From contig NZ_JZKH01000037.1 in NCBI RefSeq assembly GCF_000961885.1, positions 1 to 64,000 of the forward strand: a stretch of 64,000 nucleotides of DNA. The letters run 5' to 3'. Origin of the DNA: Streptomyces rubellomurinus. GTDB lineage: Bacteria > Actinomycetota > Actinomycetes > Streptomycetales > Streptomycetaceae. The notes under the pieces are model-generated. The model was not told the origin of the DNA. It worked only from the letters and a program-made list of their open reading frames with translations, and made no database searches. The position numbers and the translations under genes were made by a program. Shown here one piece after another: positions 1 to 7,986 of this stretch. Position 1 is the first letter of the stretch; every line of letters starts with the position of its first letter.

Positions 1-4
1 CACG

Positions 5-49
5 CGTACGGCCGGGCGGGGAGCAGCGCCCTCCCCGGCCGGCCGTACG
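5..49 (-). terminator. Terminator of the sugar ABC operon
   Basis: A long inverted repeat lies just past the stop of the last permease gene: an 11-bp outer stem (5-15 with 39-49), a small internal mismatch, a further 6-bp G/C stem and a 7-nt loop. This fits an intrinsic, weak-U-tract terminator of the kind common in Streptomyces. Termination is inferred from the structure and position. Confidence 0.6.
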
Positions 50-107
50 ACGTGCACGCCCCCACGCCGCGCCCCACCCCGGCTCCCCACCCCACCCCCG
101 CCGTCCG

Positions 108-1079
108 TCAGCCCTTCACCGAGCCGGCCAGCAGCCCGCGCACGAAGTACCGCTGCAGGCTGAAGAACACGACCAGCGGCACCACGATCGACAGGAACGC
201 CCCGGCCGTCAGCAGCTCCCACCGCCCGCCGAAGGACCCGGACAGCTGGGCCAGCCGGACCGTCATCGGCGCCACCTCCGGGGTGCCGCCCGCGAACGTC
301 AGCGCGATCAGCAGGTCGTTCCAGACCCACAGGAACTGGAAGATCGCGAACGAGGCCAGCGCCGGCGTGCACAGCGGCAGCACGATCGAGCGGAAGATCC
401 GGAAGTGCGAGGCGCCGTCCACCACCGCCGACTCCATCAGGTCGCGCGGCAGCTGGGCGATGAAGTTGTGCAGCAGGAACACCGCCAGCGGCAGCGCGAA
501 CATGGTGTGCGCCAGCCAGACCGGGGCGTAGCTGCCCTTCAGGTCCACCGCCGGGACCAGCGTCAGCGAGCCCAGGTGCGCCCCGCCGGAGAACAGCCGC
601 AGCAGCGGGATCAGCGCCATCTGCAGCGGCACCACCTGCAGCGCGAACACGGTGAGGAACACCGCGTCGCTGCCCCGGAACCGCACCCAGGCCAGCGCGT
701 ACGCGGCCATCGCCGCCAGCGCCAGCGGGAACACCGTCGCGGGGACGGCGATCGCCAGCGAGTTCACCAGGTAGGGCATCAGCCCGGTGGAGACGCCGGA
801 GCCGCCCTCGAACAGCACCGTGTGGTAGTTGCCGAGGCCGAAGTCCGGGTGCAGGAAGGCGTTCCACCAGCCGTCCGCCGTCACGTCCTGCTTGGGGCGC
901 AGCGAGGTCACCAGCAGGCCGACCGTCGGGATCGTCCAGAGCACCGTCACCGCGATCACGAACGCCGAGGCCAGCGGACTGCTGAAGGCCTTCCGCACCG
1001 AGCTCGCCCCCCGGGGCGCGCGCACCCGGGGCGCGGCCTCCCGGGGCGCGTCTTCCCGGGTCACCTGAGGCGTGTTCAC
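108..1079 (-). CDS. Sugar ABC transporter permease (MalG-type)
   Basis: Inner-membrane subunit of a carbohydrate ABC importer (323 aa). The N-terminal 35 residues are basic and cytoplasmic, followed by six predicted hydrophobic helices. Between helices 4 and 5 sits the EAA coupling loop (ESAVVDGASHFRIFRSIVLPL), which docks the ATPase. The protein ends in the MalG-like FVRGLLAGSVKG tail. Its start codon overlaps the stop of the upstream permease by 4 bp (ATGA), so translation is coupled. No ATPase is encoded nearby; in Streptomyces the shared ATPase MsiK usually energises such importers (family knowledge). The substrate cannot be read from sequence; the binding protein resembles alpha-glucoside binders, so an oligosaccharide is likely. 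Confidence 0.9.
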   Translation of the reverse strand: MNTPQVTREDAPREAAPRVRAPRGASSVRKAFSSPLASAFVIAVTVLWTIPTVGLLVTSLRPKQDVTADGWWNAFLHPDFGLGNYHTVLFEGGSGVSTGLMPYLVNSLAIAVPATVFPLALAAMAAYALAWVRFRGSDAVFLTVFALQVVPLQMALIPLLRLFSGGAHLGSLTLVPAVDLKGSYAPVWLAHTMFALPLAVFLLHNFIAQLPRDLMESAVVDGASHFRIFRSIVLPLCTPALASFAIFQFLWVWNDLLIALTFAGGTPEVAPMTVRLAQLSGSFGGRWELLTAGAFLSIVVPLVVFFSLQRYFVRGLLAGSVKG

Positions 1080-2098
1080 CGCACCTCACGCTCCTTCCGC
1101 AGCTGGACGATGTTGTAGGCCACCAGCGGCAGCACCGCGAGGAAGAGCAGCACCGCGAGGGCGCTGCCCCGCCCGTCGTTGAACTGCACGAAGGACTGCG
1201 AGTACATCTCGTTGGCGAGGACCTGGGTGCCGAAGTTGCCGCCGGTCATGGTCCGGACGATGTCGAAGGCCTTCAGGGTGATGATCATGACGGTGGTCAG
1301 CACGACGATCACGGTGGTGCGGATCATCGGCACGGTGACGTACCAGAACAGCCGCAGCCCGCTCGCGCCGTCCAGCCGCGCCGCCTCCACCACCTCGGAC
1401 GGGATCGCCTTGACCGCCGCCGACAGCACCACCAGGGCGAAGCCGGTCTGCACCCAGACCATCACCGCCATCAGCAGGAAGGTGTTCAGCGGCTGCGACA
1501 GCATCCAGTTCGGCGGGTCGTCCCAGCCCACGGCCGCGGCGAGCTGGCTGAGCAGGCCGATCTGCCGCTGCCCCGGCCCGAGCCACTCGTAGACGAACTT
1601 GAAGATGATCGAGGCGCCGACCAGCGAGATCGCCATCGGCATGAAGATCAGCGCCTTGTACACCGCCTGGCCGCGCATCCGGTCCATCAGCAGCGCCAGC
1701 GCCAGGCCCAGGCCGGTGGCGACCAGCGGCACGACCACCAGCCACTCCAGGGTGGTGAGCAGCACCTTCCGCACCGACTCGGTGGTGAAGGCCCAGCCGA
1801 AGTTCTCGCCGCCGACGAACCGGGAGCCGTCGTCGTTGTGCAGGCTGAGGTAGAGCGTCCGGATCAGCGGCACCACCACGCCGACCAGCAGGAGCAGCAC
1901 GGCCGGGCCGAGGAACACCAGCACCGCGAGCGGACGGGCCAGCCGGCCGCGGGCCCGGCCGGCGACGAAGAACACCACCAGCAGGATGCCGAGGAAACCC
2001 GCGACGGCGCCGACGGTGTTGCCGAACTTGACCGCCGCGTCACCCCAGGCGCCGGTGGCGAGCGCGGCGGTGGGAGGCGGTGAACCGGGTACGGGCAT
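1076..2098 (-). CDS. Sugar ABC transporter permease (MalF-type)
   Basis: Partner permease of the same importer (340 aa). An N-terminal hydrophobic segment near residues 33-50 precedes the usual MalF core of six helices, as in the AglF/AlgF type. The EAA loop reads EAARLDGASGLRLFWYVTVP, and the late helix region contains the typical TGGNFGTQVLANEMY stretch. The ATG start is separated by 132 bp from the binding-protein stop upstream. Together with the downstream permease it should form the heterodimeric channel. Function as a sugar permease is secure at family level; substrate is unknown. Confidence 0.9.
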   Translation of the reverse strand: MPVPGSPPPTAALATGAWGDAAVKFGNTVGAVAGFLGILLVVFFVAGRARGRLARPLAVLVFLGPAVLLLLVGVVVPLIRTLYLSLHNDDGSRFVGGENFGWAFTTESVRKVLLTTLEWLVVVPLVATGLGLALALLMDRMRGQAVYKALIFMPMAISLVGASIIFKFVYEWLGPGQRQIGLLSQLAAAVGWDDPPNWMLSQPLNTFLLMAVMVWVQTGFALVVLSAAVKAIPSEVVEAARLDGASGLRLFWYVTVPMIRTTVIVVLTTVMIITLKAFDIVRTMTGGNFGTQVLANEMYSQSFVQFNDGRGSALAVLLFLAVLPLVAYNIVQLRKEREVR

Positions 2099-2230
2099 GG
2101 CGGTGCGCCCCTTCGCGTTCGAGTCGGGGGAGGAGGGGCGGGCGGTGCGGGTGGGTGGCCCCGCACCGCCCTCGGCAGGTGGTCGTGGCGCCGCCGGACC
2201 CGCGGGCCCGGCGGCATCCCGCCCGGCCGG

Positions 2231-3616
2231 CTACTGCGGCCAGGCGGCGTCGATGTCGGCGGCGGTCTTCTGGATCGACTGCCCCTCGGCGAACCAGGCG
2301 GTCAGCGACTTCCACTCCTGCCCCGCGCCGACCGCGGCCGGCATCAGGTCGGAGCCGTCGAAGCGGAAGGTCGCGGCCGGGTCGGTGAGCGCCGCGGCCG
2401 AGAGCTGGTCGATCGGGTCGGTGTACAGGCTCTTGTCCACGCCCTGGTTGGCCGAGACCCAGCCGGTGGCGGTCTTCACCCGGCTGCTCGCCCAGTCCGC
2501 GCTGGACAGGTAGTTCTGCACCGCCTGCACCTCGGGCCGGCTGGAGAAGGCGGCCAGGAACTCGCCGCCGCCCTCGACCGGGTTGGGGATCGACGGGTTC
2601 ACCGCGGGCAGGTGGAAGGCGAACACGTCGCCGTCCGGGCCGACCTTGGTCCCCTTGGGCCACTGCGCCTCGTAGAAGGACGCCTGCTGGAGCATCGCGC
2701 ACTTGCCGGTGAGGACCGGGGCGCCCGCGTCCTGGAAGGTGGTGGTGGCGATCGACTTCACGTCGCCGTAGCCGCCGTTGACCCACGCCGGGTTCTGCAT
2801 CCAGTCGGCGACGGTCTTCATCGCCGTGGTGATCTTCGGGTCGGAGAACTTCACCTGGTGGCCGACCCACTGGTCGTACACCTCACCGCCGTACGTGCCC
2901 AGCACCACCTCCTCCAGCCAGTCGGTGGCCGGCCAGCCGGTGGCGGTGCCGGAGGCGATGCCGCCGCACCACGGCTTGGCGCCGCCCGCCTTGGCGATCC
3001 GGTCGCTGAGCGCCGTCAGGTCGGCCCAGGTCTTCGGCACCTCGTAGCCGGCCGCCTTGAACGCCCTCGGCGAGTACCAGACCAGCGACTTCATGTTGGC
3101 GCTCATCGGCGCCGCGTAGAAGGTGCCGTTGACGGAGCCGTACGTCTTCCAGACCGGGCTCCACTTGTCCTGGTTGGCGACGGTCCCGTCCGGCGGCTTC
3201 ACCACCTTGCCGCTCTTCACCATCTGCGCCAGCAGGCCCGGCTGCGGGATGATCGCGAAGTCCGGCGTGTTGCCGCCGGCCACCCGGACCGGCAGCTGGG
3301 ACTCGAAGTCGTTCGACCCCTCGTAGCTGATCCTGATCCCGGTGCACTTGGCGAACTCGGCCCAGGACTTCTCCAGGTGGTCCGACTCCGGGCTGAGGAT
3401 GGAGGCGAACATCGTCACCGTGGTGCCCGAATGCCCGGCGTACGGCTGGTACTTGGCGCAGTCGCCGGTCAGCGTCGCGGCGGCGCCGCCACCGCCGCCG
3501 GAGCTGTCGGAACTGTTGGAGCAGGCCGCGGTCAGGGCCAGTGCCGCCAGCAGGGCGGGCACGGCGACCCTGCGGCGGCGGGAACTCGGGTGCGGCGCGG
3601 TCGGGTTGAGGGTCAA
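2231..3616 (-). CDS. Extracellular sugar-binding lipoprotein
   Basis: Substrate-binding protein of the ABC importer (461 aa). I choose the TTG at 3616-3614: it has a strong GAGGAGG ribosome site a few bases upstream and gives a proper lipoprotein signal (basic SSRRRR, hydrophobic core, lipobox LTAAC near residue 33). The open frame runs on upstream into the next gene without signal-peptide logic. The mature part starts with a Ser/Gly linker, then a family 1 (MalE/AglE-like) binding fold with IIPQPGLL and WCGGIASGTATGWPATDWLE motifs that resemble alpha-glucoside binders. First gene of the operon, followed by the two permeases. Anchored outside the membrane by the acylated cysteine. Confidence 0.85.
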   Translation of the reverse strand: MTLNPTAPHPSSRRRRVAVPALLAALALTAACSNSSDSSGGGGGAAATLTGDCAKYQPYAGHSGTTVTMFASILSPESDHLEKSWAEFAKCTGIRISYEGSNDFESQLPVRVAGGNTPDFAIIPQPGLLAQMVKSGKVVKPPDGTVANQDKWSPVWKTYGSVNGTFYAAPMSANMKSLVWYSPRAFKAAGYEVPKTWADLTALSDRIAKAGGAKPWCGGIASGTATGWPATDWLEEVVLGTYGGEVYDQWVGHQVKFSDPKITTAMKTVADWMQNPAWVNGGYGDVKSIATTTFQDAGAPVLTGKCAMLQQASFYEAQWPKGTKVGPDGDVFAFHLPAVNPSIPNPVEGGGEFLAAFSSRPEVQAVQNYLSSADWASSRVKTATGWVSANQGVDKSLYTDPIDQLSAAALTDPAATFRFDGSDLMPAAVGAGQEWKSLTAWFAEGQSIQKTAADIDAAWPQ

Positions 3617-3728
3617 CGCGGTCCTCCTCGCCAGGGCGTGCTGCCGGCTGTGGACTGAACGACATTGCGCTGTACGGAAGATGGGCGTACGGGGATCGCG
3701 GGCGAGCGGCGGCCGAACCGATTCGACG

Positions 3729-3757
3729 ACGGTAGCCCAGCCCTCGGCCGCCGTCGA
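3729..3757 (-). promoter_or_regulatory. Possible promoter of the sugar ABC operon
   Basis: On the minus strand TCGACG and TACCGT lie 17 bp apart, about 110 bp ahead of the TTG start of the binding protein. The hexamers are only moderate matches to the main vegetative sigma factor. No convincing LacI-family operator palindrome was seen in 3617-3891. Confidence 0.3.
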
Positions 3758-3824
3758 GGTCCGTGGTCGACCTTCATCCACCGGTGCCCGGACCGTGACC
3801 GCCGGAAACCCCCGAACACACCAA

Positions 3825-3852
3825 CGGCCCCACCCGGAACCGGGCGGGGCCG
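3825..3852 (-). terminator. Terminator after the conservon-P450 operon
   Basis: A 13-bp GC stem with one mismatch and a 2-nt apex lies about 40 bp beyond the stop codon of the last P450 gene, between it and the sugar operon promoter region. Placement supports an intrinsic terminator. Confidence 0.5.
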
Positions 3853-3891
3853 CCGAGCCGGCGACGGCTCGGAAGATTCGGTACGGACGGC

Positions 3892-5106
3892 TCAGTACAG
3901 CCGGACGGGCAGCTCCAGCAGGCTGTTCACCACCATCGACGGACTCGGCCGCAGCTCGCCGTCCGGCACCGCCAGGGACAGCTCGGGGAAGCGCTCGAAC
4001 AGCGCCGGCAGCGCCACCCCCGCCTCCAGCCGGGCCAGCGGCGAGCCCGGGCAGACGTGCGGGCCGTGGCCGAAGGACAGGTGGCGGATCGGATCCCGGG
4101 TGACGTCGAACAGCTCGGCGGTCACGCCGTGCTGCAGCGGGTCCCGGCCGATCGCGTTGTACGAGACCAGCACCGGCTCGCCCGCCGGGATCACCACCTC
4201 GCCGACCGGGATGTCCTCGGCCGCGAAGCGGAACAGGAAGTTGCTGGTCGGCGGCGTCCACCGGAGCGACTCCTCCACCACCGCGTCCCAGGACACCTGC
4301 CCCGAACGCACCAGCGCCAGCTGGTCCGGGTGCGCCAGCAGCGCCCGGACGGCGTTGCCGATCAGGTTCACCGTGGTCTCGTGGCCGGCGGCGATGATCA
4401 CCCGCAGGGTGGCCGCCGCCTCCGCGTCGGTCAGCGCCCCGCCCTCGGCGTCGGCCGCCAGCAGCGCGCTCGCCAGGTCCTCGCCGGGAGCCGAACGGCG
4501 CTGCGCCACCAGGTTGTTGACGAAGGCGTTCAGCCCGGCGACGGTCGCCTGGATGCCCTCCGGGTTCGGCTTGATGCCGAAGAACCGCTCGTACAGGTCG
4601 CGCAGCGTGCCGTGGTCCGACTCCGGCACGCCCAGCAGCGAGCAGATCACCGTCATCGGCAGCGGGAAGGCGAAGGCGTTCTTGAGGTCGACCACCGACT
4701 CCCCGGCCGCCAGGCCGTCCAGCAGCGCGCGGGTGACCTCCTCGACGCGCGGGCGCATCAGCTCGACCCGGCGCGGGGTGAACGCCTGGGCCACCAGCGC
4801 CCGCAGCCGCCGGTGCTCGGCGCCGTCCGTGGTGACCATGCTCGGGCCGGGCACCGCGAGCCCGATCAGCGGCCAGGTCCGCGACACCTCGCCGCGCTGG
4901 TAGGCCGCCCAGTGCCGGGCGTCCTTCACCAGCCGGGCGTCGGTGAGCAGGTCGCGGGCGGCCGCGTGCCGCGTCACCGCCCAGGCGGCCACCCCACCGG
5001 GCAGCACCACCGGCACCGCCGGGCCGGCGGCCCGCAGCAGGGCGCCCTCGGCGGCGTTGTCGCGGGCCAGCGGATCCAGGGCGATCGGGGCCGGGGCGGC
5101 GGTCAT
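3892..5106 (-). CDS. Cytochrome P450 (conservon-linked, CYP154-like)
   Basis: Class I bacterial P450 (404 aa). All hallmarks are present: I-helix AGHETT, K-helix EESLR (ExxR intact), and heme loop FGHGPHVCPG with the thiolate ligand at Cys352. It is the last gene of the conservon operon, 124 bp after the other P450, and starts at an ATG preceded by AAAGAGAG. Conservons in Streptomyces frequently carry paired P450s of the CYP154/155/156 and CYP157 groups (family knowledge); assignment to CYP154 is my impression from motifs, not a search. It needs a ferredoxin and reductase from elsewhere, since none is encoded here. The substrate is unknown. Confidence 0.88.
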   Translation of the reverse strand: MTAAPAPIALDPLARDNAAEGALLRAAGPAVPVVLPGGVAAWAVTRHAAARDLLTDARLVKDARHWAAYQRGEVSRTWPLIGLAVPGPSMVTTDGAEHRRLRALVAQAFTPRRVELMRPRVEEVTRALLDGLAAGESVVDLKNAFAFPLPMTVICSLLGVPESDHGTLRDLYERFFGIKPNPEGIQATVAGLNAFVNNLVAQRRSAPGEDLASALLAADAEGGALTDAEAAATLRVIIAAGHETTVNLIGNAVRALLAHPDQLALVRSGQVSWDAVVEESLRWTPPTSNFLFRFAAEDIPVGEVVIPAGEPVLVSYNAIGRDPLQHGVTAELFDVTRDPIRHLSFGHGPHVCPGSPLARLEAGVALPALFERFPELSLAVPDGELRPSPSMVVNSLLELPVRLY

Positions 5107-5120
5107 CGGTGACTCTCTTT

Positions 5121-5139
5121 CGAACGTGCGAACTCGAAC
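5121..5139. repeat. Triple CGAAC direct repeat between P450 genes
   Basis: Three CGAAC copies start at 5121, 5129 and 5135, directly ahead of the second P450 start (minus strand). They could be half-sites of a regulator acting on that gene; they do not form an inverted SOS box. Function unknown. Confidence 0.4.
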
Positions 5140-5148
5140 AGTGTTGAC

Positions 5149-5176
5149 GATCAGGCGCTCACGATCAGGCGCTCAC
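5149..5176. repeat. Perfect 14-bp tandem duplication
   Basis: GATCAGGCGCTCAC occurs twice back to back in the 124-bp spacer between the two P450 genes. It may be slippage or a duplicated operator half; the neighbouring CGAAC repeats make the spacer look regulatory. Confidence 0.7.
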
Positions 5177-5230
5177 GGCCGGGCGGAGCGGGGCCGACGC
5201 CACCGGCCGGGCGGTACCGGCCCGGCGGAG

Positions 5231-6469
5231 CTACTGGCCCGGGGTGAACGCGACCGGCAGCGCGACCAGCCCGCGCACCCAGGCCGACGGCCGCCACACG
5301 AGCGCGTGCTCGGCCACCGCCAGCCGCAGGTCCGGAAGCCGGTCCAGCAGCACCTCGATCGCGGTGGTGGCGATCACCTCGGCCGCCTCCTGCGCCGGGT
5401 ACGGGCAACCGTGATCGCCGTACGAGTAGCTCATGTGCGCCCGGTTGCCCTCGGCGGGGCGGCCGTCGGCCTGCCGCACCAGCGGGTCCCCGTTCGCCCC
5501 CGCGTAGCCGAGCAGGAGCATGTCCCCGGCGGCGATCCGCTGGCCGCCGAGCTGGGTGTCCTGGGTGGCCCAGCGGCCGGCGAAGATCTGGACCGGCGTG
5601 TCCTCCCAGAGCACCTCGTTGAGCGCCTGGCCGATGCTGCGCCGGCCGCCGGCCAGCGAGGCGGAGAAGCGCTCGTCGGTGAGCATCAGCCGCAGCGCGT
5701 TGGAGATCCAGTACGAGCTCGGCTGGTGGCCGGAGATCAGCAGCACCCGCAGGTCGCGCATGACCTCCTCGTGGTCCAGGCCCGCCGGGTGGGCCAGCAT
5801 CCGCGAGGCCACGTCCTCCCCCGGGAACTCGGCCTTCGTCCGGACCACTTCGAGCATCAGCTCCAGCAGCCGCTGGGCGGCGGCCGGCGCGCCCGCTCCG
5901 CCGTCCAGCATGGTGAGCACCGCGTCGACCAGCTCGGGCGCCCGCTCCTCGTCCAGCCCGAACACCCGGCACAGCACCAGCAGCGGCATCAGGTGGGCGT
6001 ACTCGGCGACCAGGTCGGCCTCGCCGCGCCCGGCGAAGCCGTCGATCAGCCGGTCCGCGATCTCCTCGCCGTGCTTGCGCAGCTCGTAGGCGTCGATGCC
6101 GGCCAGCGCGTCGGTGACCGCCCGGGAGCGGCGGACGTGCTCCTCGCCCTCGGTGTAGAGCATCGACGGCACCGGGGCCATCATCGGCTTCAGCGGCCAG
6201 TCGGCGGGGATCGACTCCCACAGGCGCCAGCGGCTGGAGTCGCGGCCGAACAGCTGCGGCTGGCCGGTGACCAGCTGCAGCTCGCGGTAGCCGATCACCA
6301 GCCAGGCGGGCACGCCGCCGGCCAGCTCGATCGGGGCGACCGGGCCGTGCGCGGCGCGCAGCTCGCGGTAGAGCTGGGCCGGGTCGGTCTGGAAGCGCGG
6401 CCCGTACAGCGGCGTGGCGCCGGCGTGCGCCGGGCAGCCCGGCGGCGGGGTGGCGGCGGGCTCGGTCAC
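5231..6469 (-). CDS. Atypical cytochrome P450 lacking ExxR (CYP157-like)
   Basis: P450-fold protein (412 aa) encoded directly after cvnD with a 4-bp overlap. The heme loop is divergent (YGDHGCPYPAQ, Cys355 kept, canonical FGxGxHxCxG lost). In the K-helix the ExxR motif reads EVLW: Glu285 remains, the arginine is Trp288. The I-helix has SGHQPSS instead of AGxET(T/S), so the usual acid-alcohol pair for oxygen activation is missing. Loss of ExxR is the published signature of the CYP157 family, which sits in Streptomyces conservons. A heme protein is likely, but ordinary monooxygenase chemistry is doubtful; a sensor or partner role with the Cvn proteins is possible (inference). Confidence 0.82.
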   Translation of the reverse strand: MTEPAATPPPGCPAHAGATPLYGPRFQTDPAQLYRELRAAHGPVAPIELAGGVPAWLVIGYRELQLVTGQPQLFGRDSSRWRLWESIPADWPLKPMMAPVPSMLYTEGEEHVRRSRAVTDALAGIDAYELRKHGEEIADRLIDGFAGRGEADLVAEYAHLMPLLVLCRVFGLDEERAPELVDAVLTMLDGGAGAPAAAQRLLELMLEVVRTKAEFPGEDVASRMLAHPAGLDHEEVMRDLRVLLISGHQPSSYWISNALRLMLTDERFSASLAGGRRSIGQALNEVLWEDTPVQIFAGRWATQDTQLGGQRIAAGDMLLLGYAGANGDPLVRQADGRPAEGNRAHMSYSYGDHGCPYPAQEAAEVIATTAIEVLLDRLPDLRLAVAEHALVWRPSAWVRGLVALPVAFTPGQ

Positions 6470-7200
6470 GGGGTGCTCTCCTCGTAGATCGCGTCGGGTG
6501 CCCCGGCGGAGGCGGCCGGCGTCAGGACGGCCGATTCCGGGACGACCGGCTCCGGGACGACCGGCTCCGGGACGACCGGCTCCGGCGCGGCCAGGGCGGC
6601 CTCGTCGGCCCCGGCGAGCGCGGCCAGGTGGTGGACCAGGTGGATCAGGACCCGCTTGCCGGAGTCGCGGTCGCGGGCGTCGCAGTCCACCAGCGGGACC
6701 TCGGGCGACAGATCCAGCGCCTCACGGACCTGCTCCAGCGTGTGGGTCGGCTCGCCGAAGTTGTTGCGGGCCACGATGAACGGGGTGCCGTGGTGCTCCA
6801 GCCGGTCGATCGCGTACCAGGAGTCCTCCAGCCGCCGGGTGTCCACCAGGACGACGGCGCCGAGGGCGCCGCTGAACAGGCGGTCCCAGAGGAACCAGAA
6901 GCGTTCCTGCCCGGGCGCGCCGAACAGGTACAGCACCTGGCGCTCGGAGAGCGTGATCCGGCCGAAGTCGAAGGCGACCGTGGTGGAGCGCTTGCCGTGC
7001 AGGCCGGCCGGGTCGATGCCCTCCCCCGCCCGGGTCATCACCTCCTCGGTGTTCAGCGGGCGGATCTCGCTGACCGAACCGACCAGCGTGGTCTTGCCCA
7101 CGCCGAAACCGCCGACCACGACGATCTTCAGCGCGTTGTCGGCCGTCGCCCGCAGCGGGGTGCGCGCCGCGGGCCGGGGGTCAGAGCCGTTGGAGGCCAT
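6466..7200 (-). CDS. cvnD: Conservon GTPase CvnD
   Basis: Ras-like small GTPase of the conservon (244 aa). P-loop GGFGVGKTT at about residues 30-38, switch II region FGAPGQERFWF, and ARNNFGEP in place of the usual NKxD. In studied conservons CvnD associates with CvnA-C at the membrane in a signalling complex likened to eukaryotic G-protein systems. The core ends near residue 195; the rest is a low-complexity tail built on PEPVV pentapeptides encoded by 15-bp tandem repeats, longer than usual for the family. The start overlaps cvnC by 20 bp and the stop overlaps the P450 start by 4 bp. Confidence 0.92.
   Translation of the reverse strand: MASNGSDPRPAARTPLRATADNALKIVVVGGFGVGKTTLVGSVSEIRPLNTEEVMTRAGEGIDPAGLHGKRSTTVAFDFGRITLSERQVLYLFGAPGQERFWFLWDRLFSGALGAVVLVDTRRLEDSWYAIDRLEHHGTPFIVARNNFGEPTHTLEQVREALDLSPEVPLVDCDARDRDSGKRVLIHLVHHLAALAGADEAALAAPEPVVPEPVVPEPVVPESAVLTPAASAGAPDAIYEESTP
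6526..6585. repeat. 15-bp tandem repeats inside cvnD
   Basis: Four 15-bp units: three identical copies of gacgaccggctccgg (6541-6585) and one diverged copy (6526-6540). In frame they encode a Pro-Glu-Pro-Val-Val type pentapeptide, so copy-number changes alter tail length without a frameshift. Confidence 0.9.
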
Positions 7201-7549
7201 GCAGCACCTGCTTCAGCGTGTCGAGGTCGGGCAGCCGGGCCTTGTTCGGCGCGAACCTGGGGTGCCGGGCGGTGACCGCCCCGGACTCCAGCAGGTCGCC
7301 GAGCAGGATCTTCACCACCGAGATGGGCAGCGACAGCTCCGCCGCCACCTCCACGACGGCGGTCGGGGCCTCGCACATCCGCAGGATCCGGACGTGCTCG
7401 GACTGCATCCCGGCCGCCGGCCGCCGCTCCGCGACGATCAGGGTGACCAGGTCGAAGGCGTTCTCCGGCGAGCGGCTGCGGCCGCCGGTGATGGTGTAGA
7501 GACGGTCCGGGTCGTCGTCACGGCCCGGCAGCACCGACCCGGCCGTCAT
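7181..7549 (-). CDS. cvnC: Conservon protein CvnC (DUF742)
   Basis: Small cytoplasmic protein (122 aa) of the DUF742 family. It has the recognised core: RLYTITGGRSRS near the N-terminus, EHVRILRMCEAPTAVVEVAAELSLPISVVKILLGDLLE (a winged-helix-like segment) in the middle, and a C-terminal LDTLKQVLHGLQRL helix. The ATG start overlaps the cvnB stop by 4 bp and its 3' end overlaps cvnD by 20 bp. It is one of the four invariant conservon components; its biochemical role is not settled. Confidence 0.93.
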   Translation of the reverse strand: MTAGSVLPGRDDDPDRLYTITGGRSRSPENAFDLVTLIVAERRPAAGMQSEHVRILRMCEAPTAVVEVAAELSLPISVVKILLGDLLESGAVTARHPRFAPNKARLPDLDTLKQVLHGLQRL

Positions 7550-7986
7550 ATCCCGGCGCTCTCTCGCGCGGCGCCGTCCGCCGCCTCCGCAGCTCGGGCG
7601 GGCGCGCTCAGGTGGACGCCGATCTGCTCGATCAGGCCGTGCATGTTGTGGCCGACCACGCCCACGTCCGCCTCGTCGTCCGTGACCACGGCCAGGTGCG
7701 CCCCCTCGCCGGCCGCCACGATGCACAGGATGCCGCCGTGGAACTCGGTCATCGACTGCCGCACGCCGCCGCTGCCGTCGCCGAACTCGATCGAGGCGCC
7801 GTGCGCCAGGCTCTGCAGGCCGGAGGCGATCGCGGCCAGCTGGTCGGCCTGGTCGGCGCTCAGCCCGGCGGTGTGGCACAGCTTGAGGCCGTCCGCGGAG
7901 AGCACCAGGGCGTGCCGGGCACCGGGCGTCGCCGCCAGCAGGTTCTCCAACAGCCAGTCGAGGTCACGGTCGGTGGCGCTGCTCAT
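7546..7986 (-). CDS. cvnB: Conservon roadblock/LC7 protein CvnB
   Basis: Roadblock/LC7-domain protein (146 aa). The domain covers about residues 8-125, beginning LDWLLENLLAATPGARHALVLSADGL and containing the GGILCIVAAGEGAHLAVV strand pair. Bacterial roadblock proteins act on partner small GTPases (as MglB does for MglA), so CvnD is the expected partner. The ATG at 7986 overlaps the cvnA stop by 4 bp. The frame is open far upstream, but that portion is antiparallel noise against cvnA; the ATG is the proper start. Confidence 0.94.
   Translation of the reverse strand: MSSATDRDLDWLLENLLAATPGARHALVLSADGLKLCHTAGLSADQADQLAAIASGLQSLAHGASIEFGDGSGGVRQSMTEFHGGILCIVAAGEGAHLAVVTDDEADVGVVGHNMHGLIEQIGVHLSAPARAAEAADGAARESAGI

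Noticed and set aside
3617..4261. Upstream extension of the sugar-binding protein frame
   Set aside because: It crosses the promoter region and the P450 gene and would bury the lipoprotein signal; TTG 3616 has a strong ribosome site.
5119..5140. CGAAC-rich stretch as an SOS box
   Set aside because: The copies are direct repeats, not an inverted TCGAAC-N4-GTTCGA pair.
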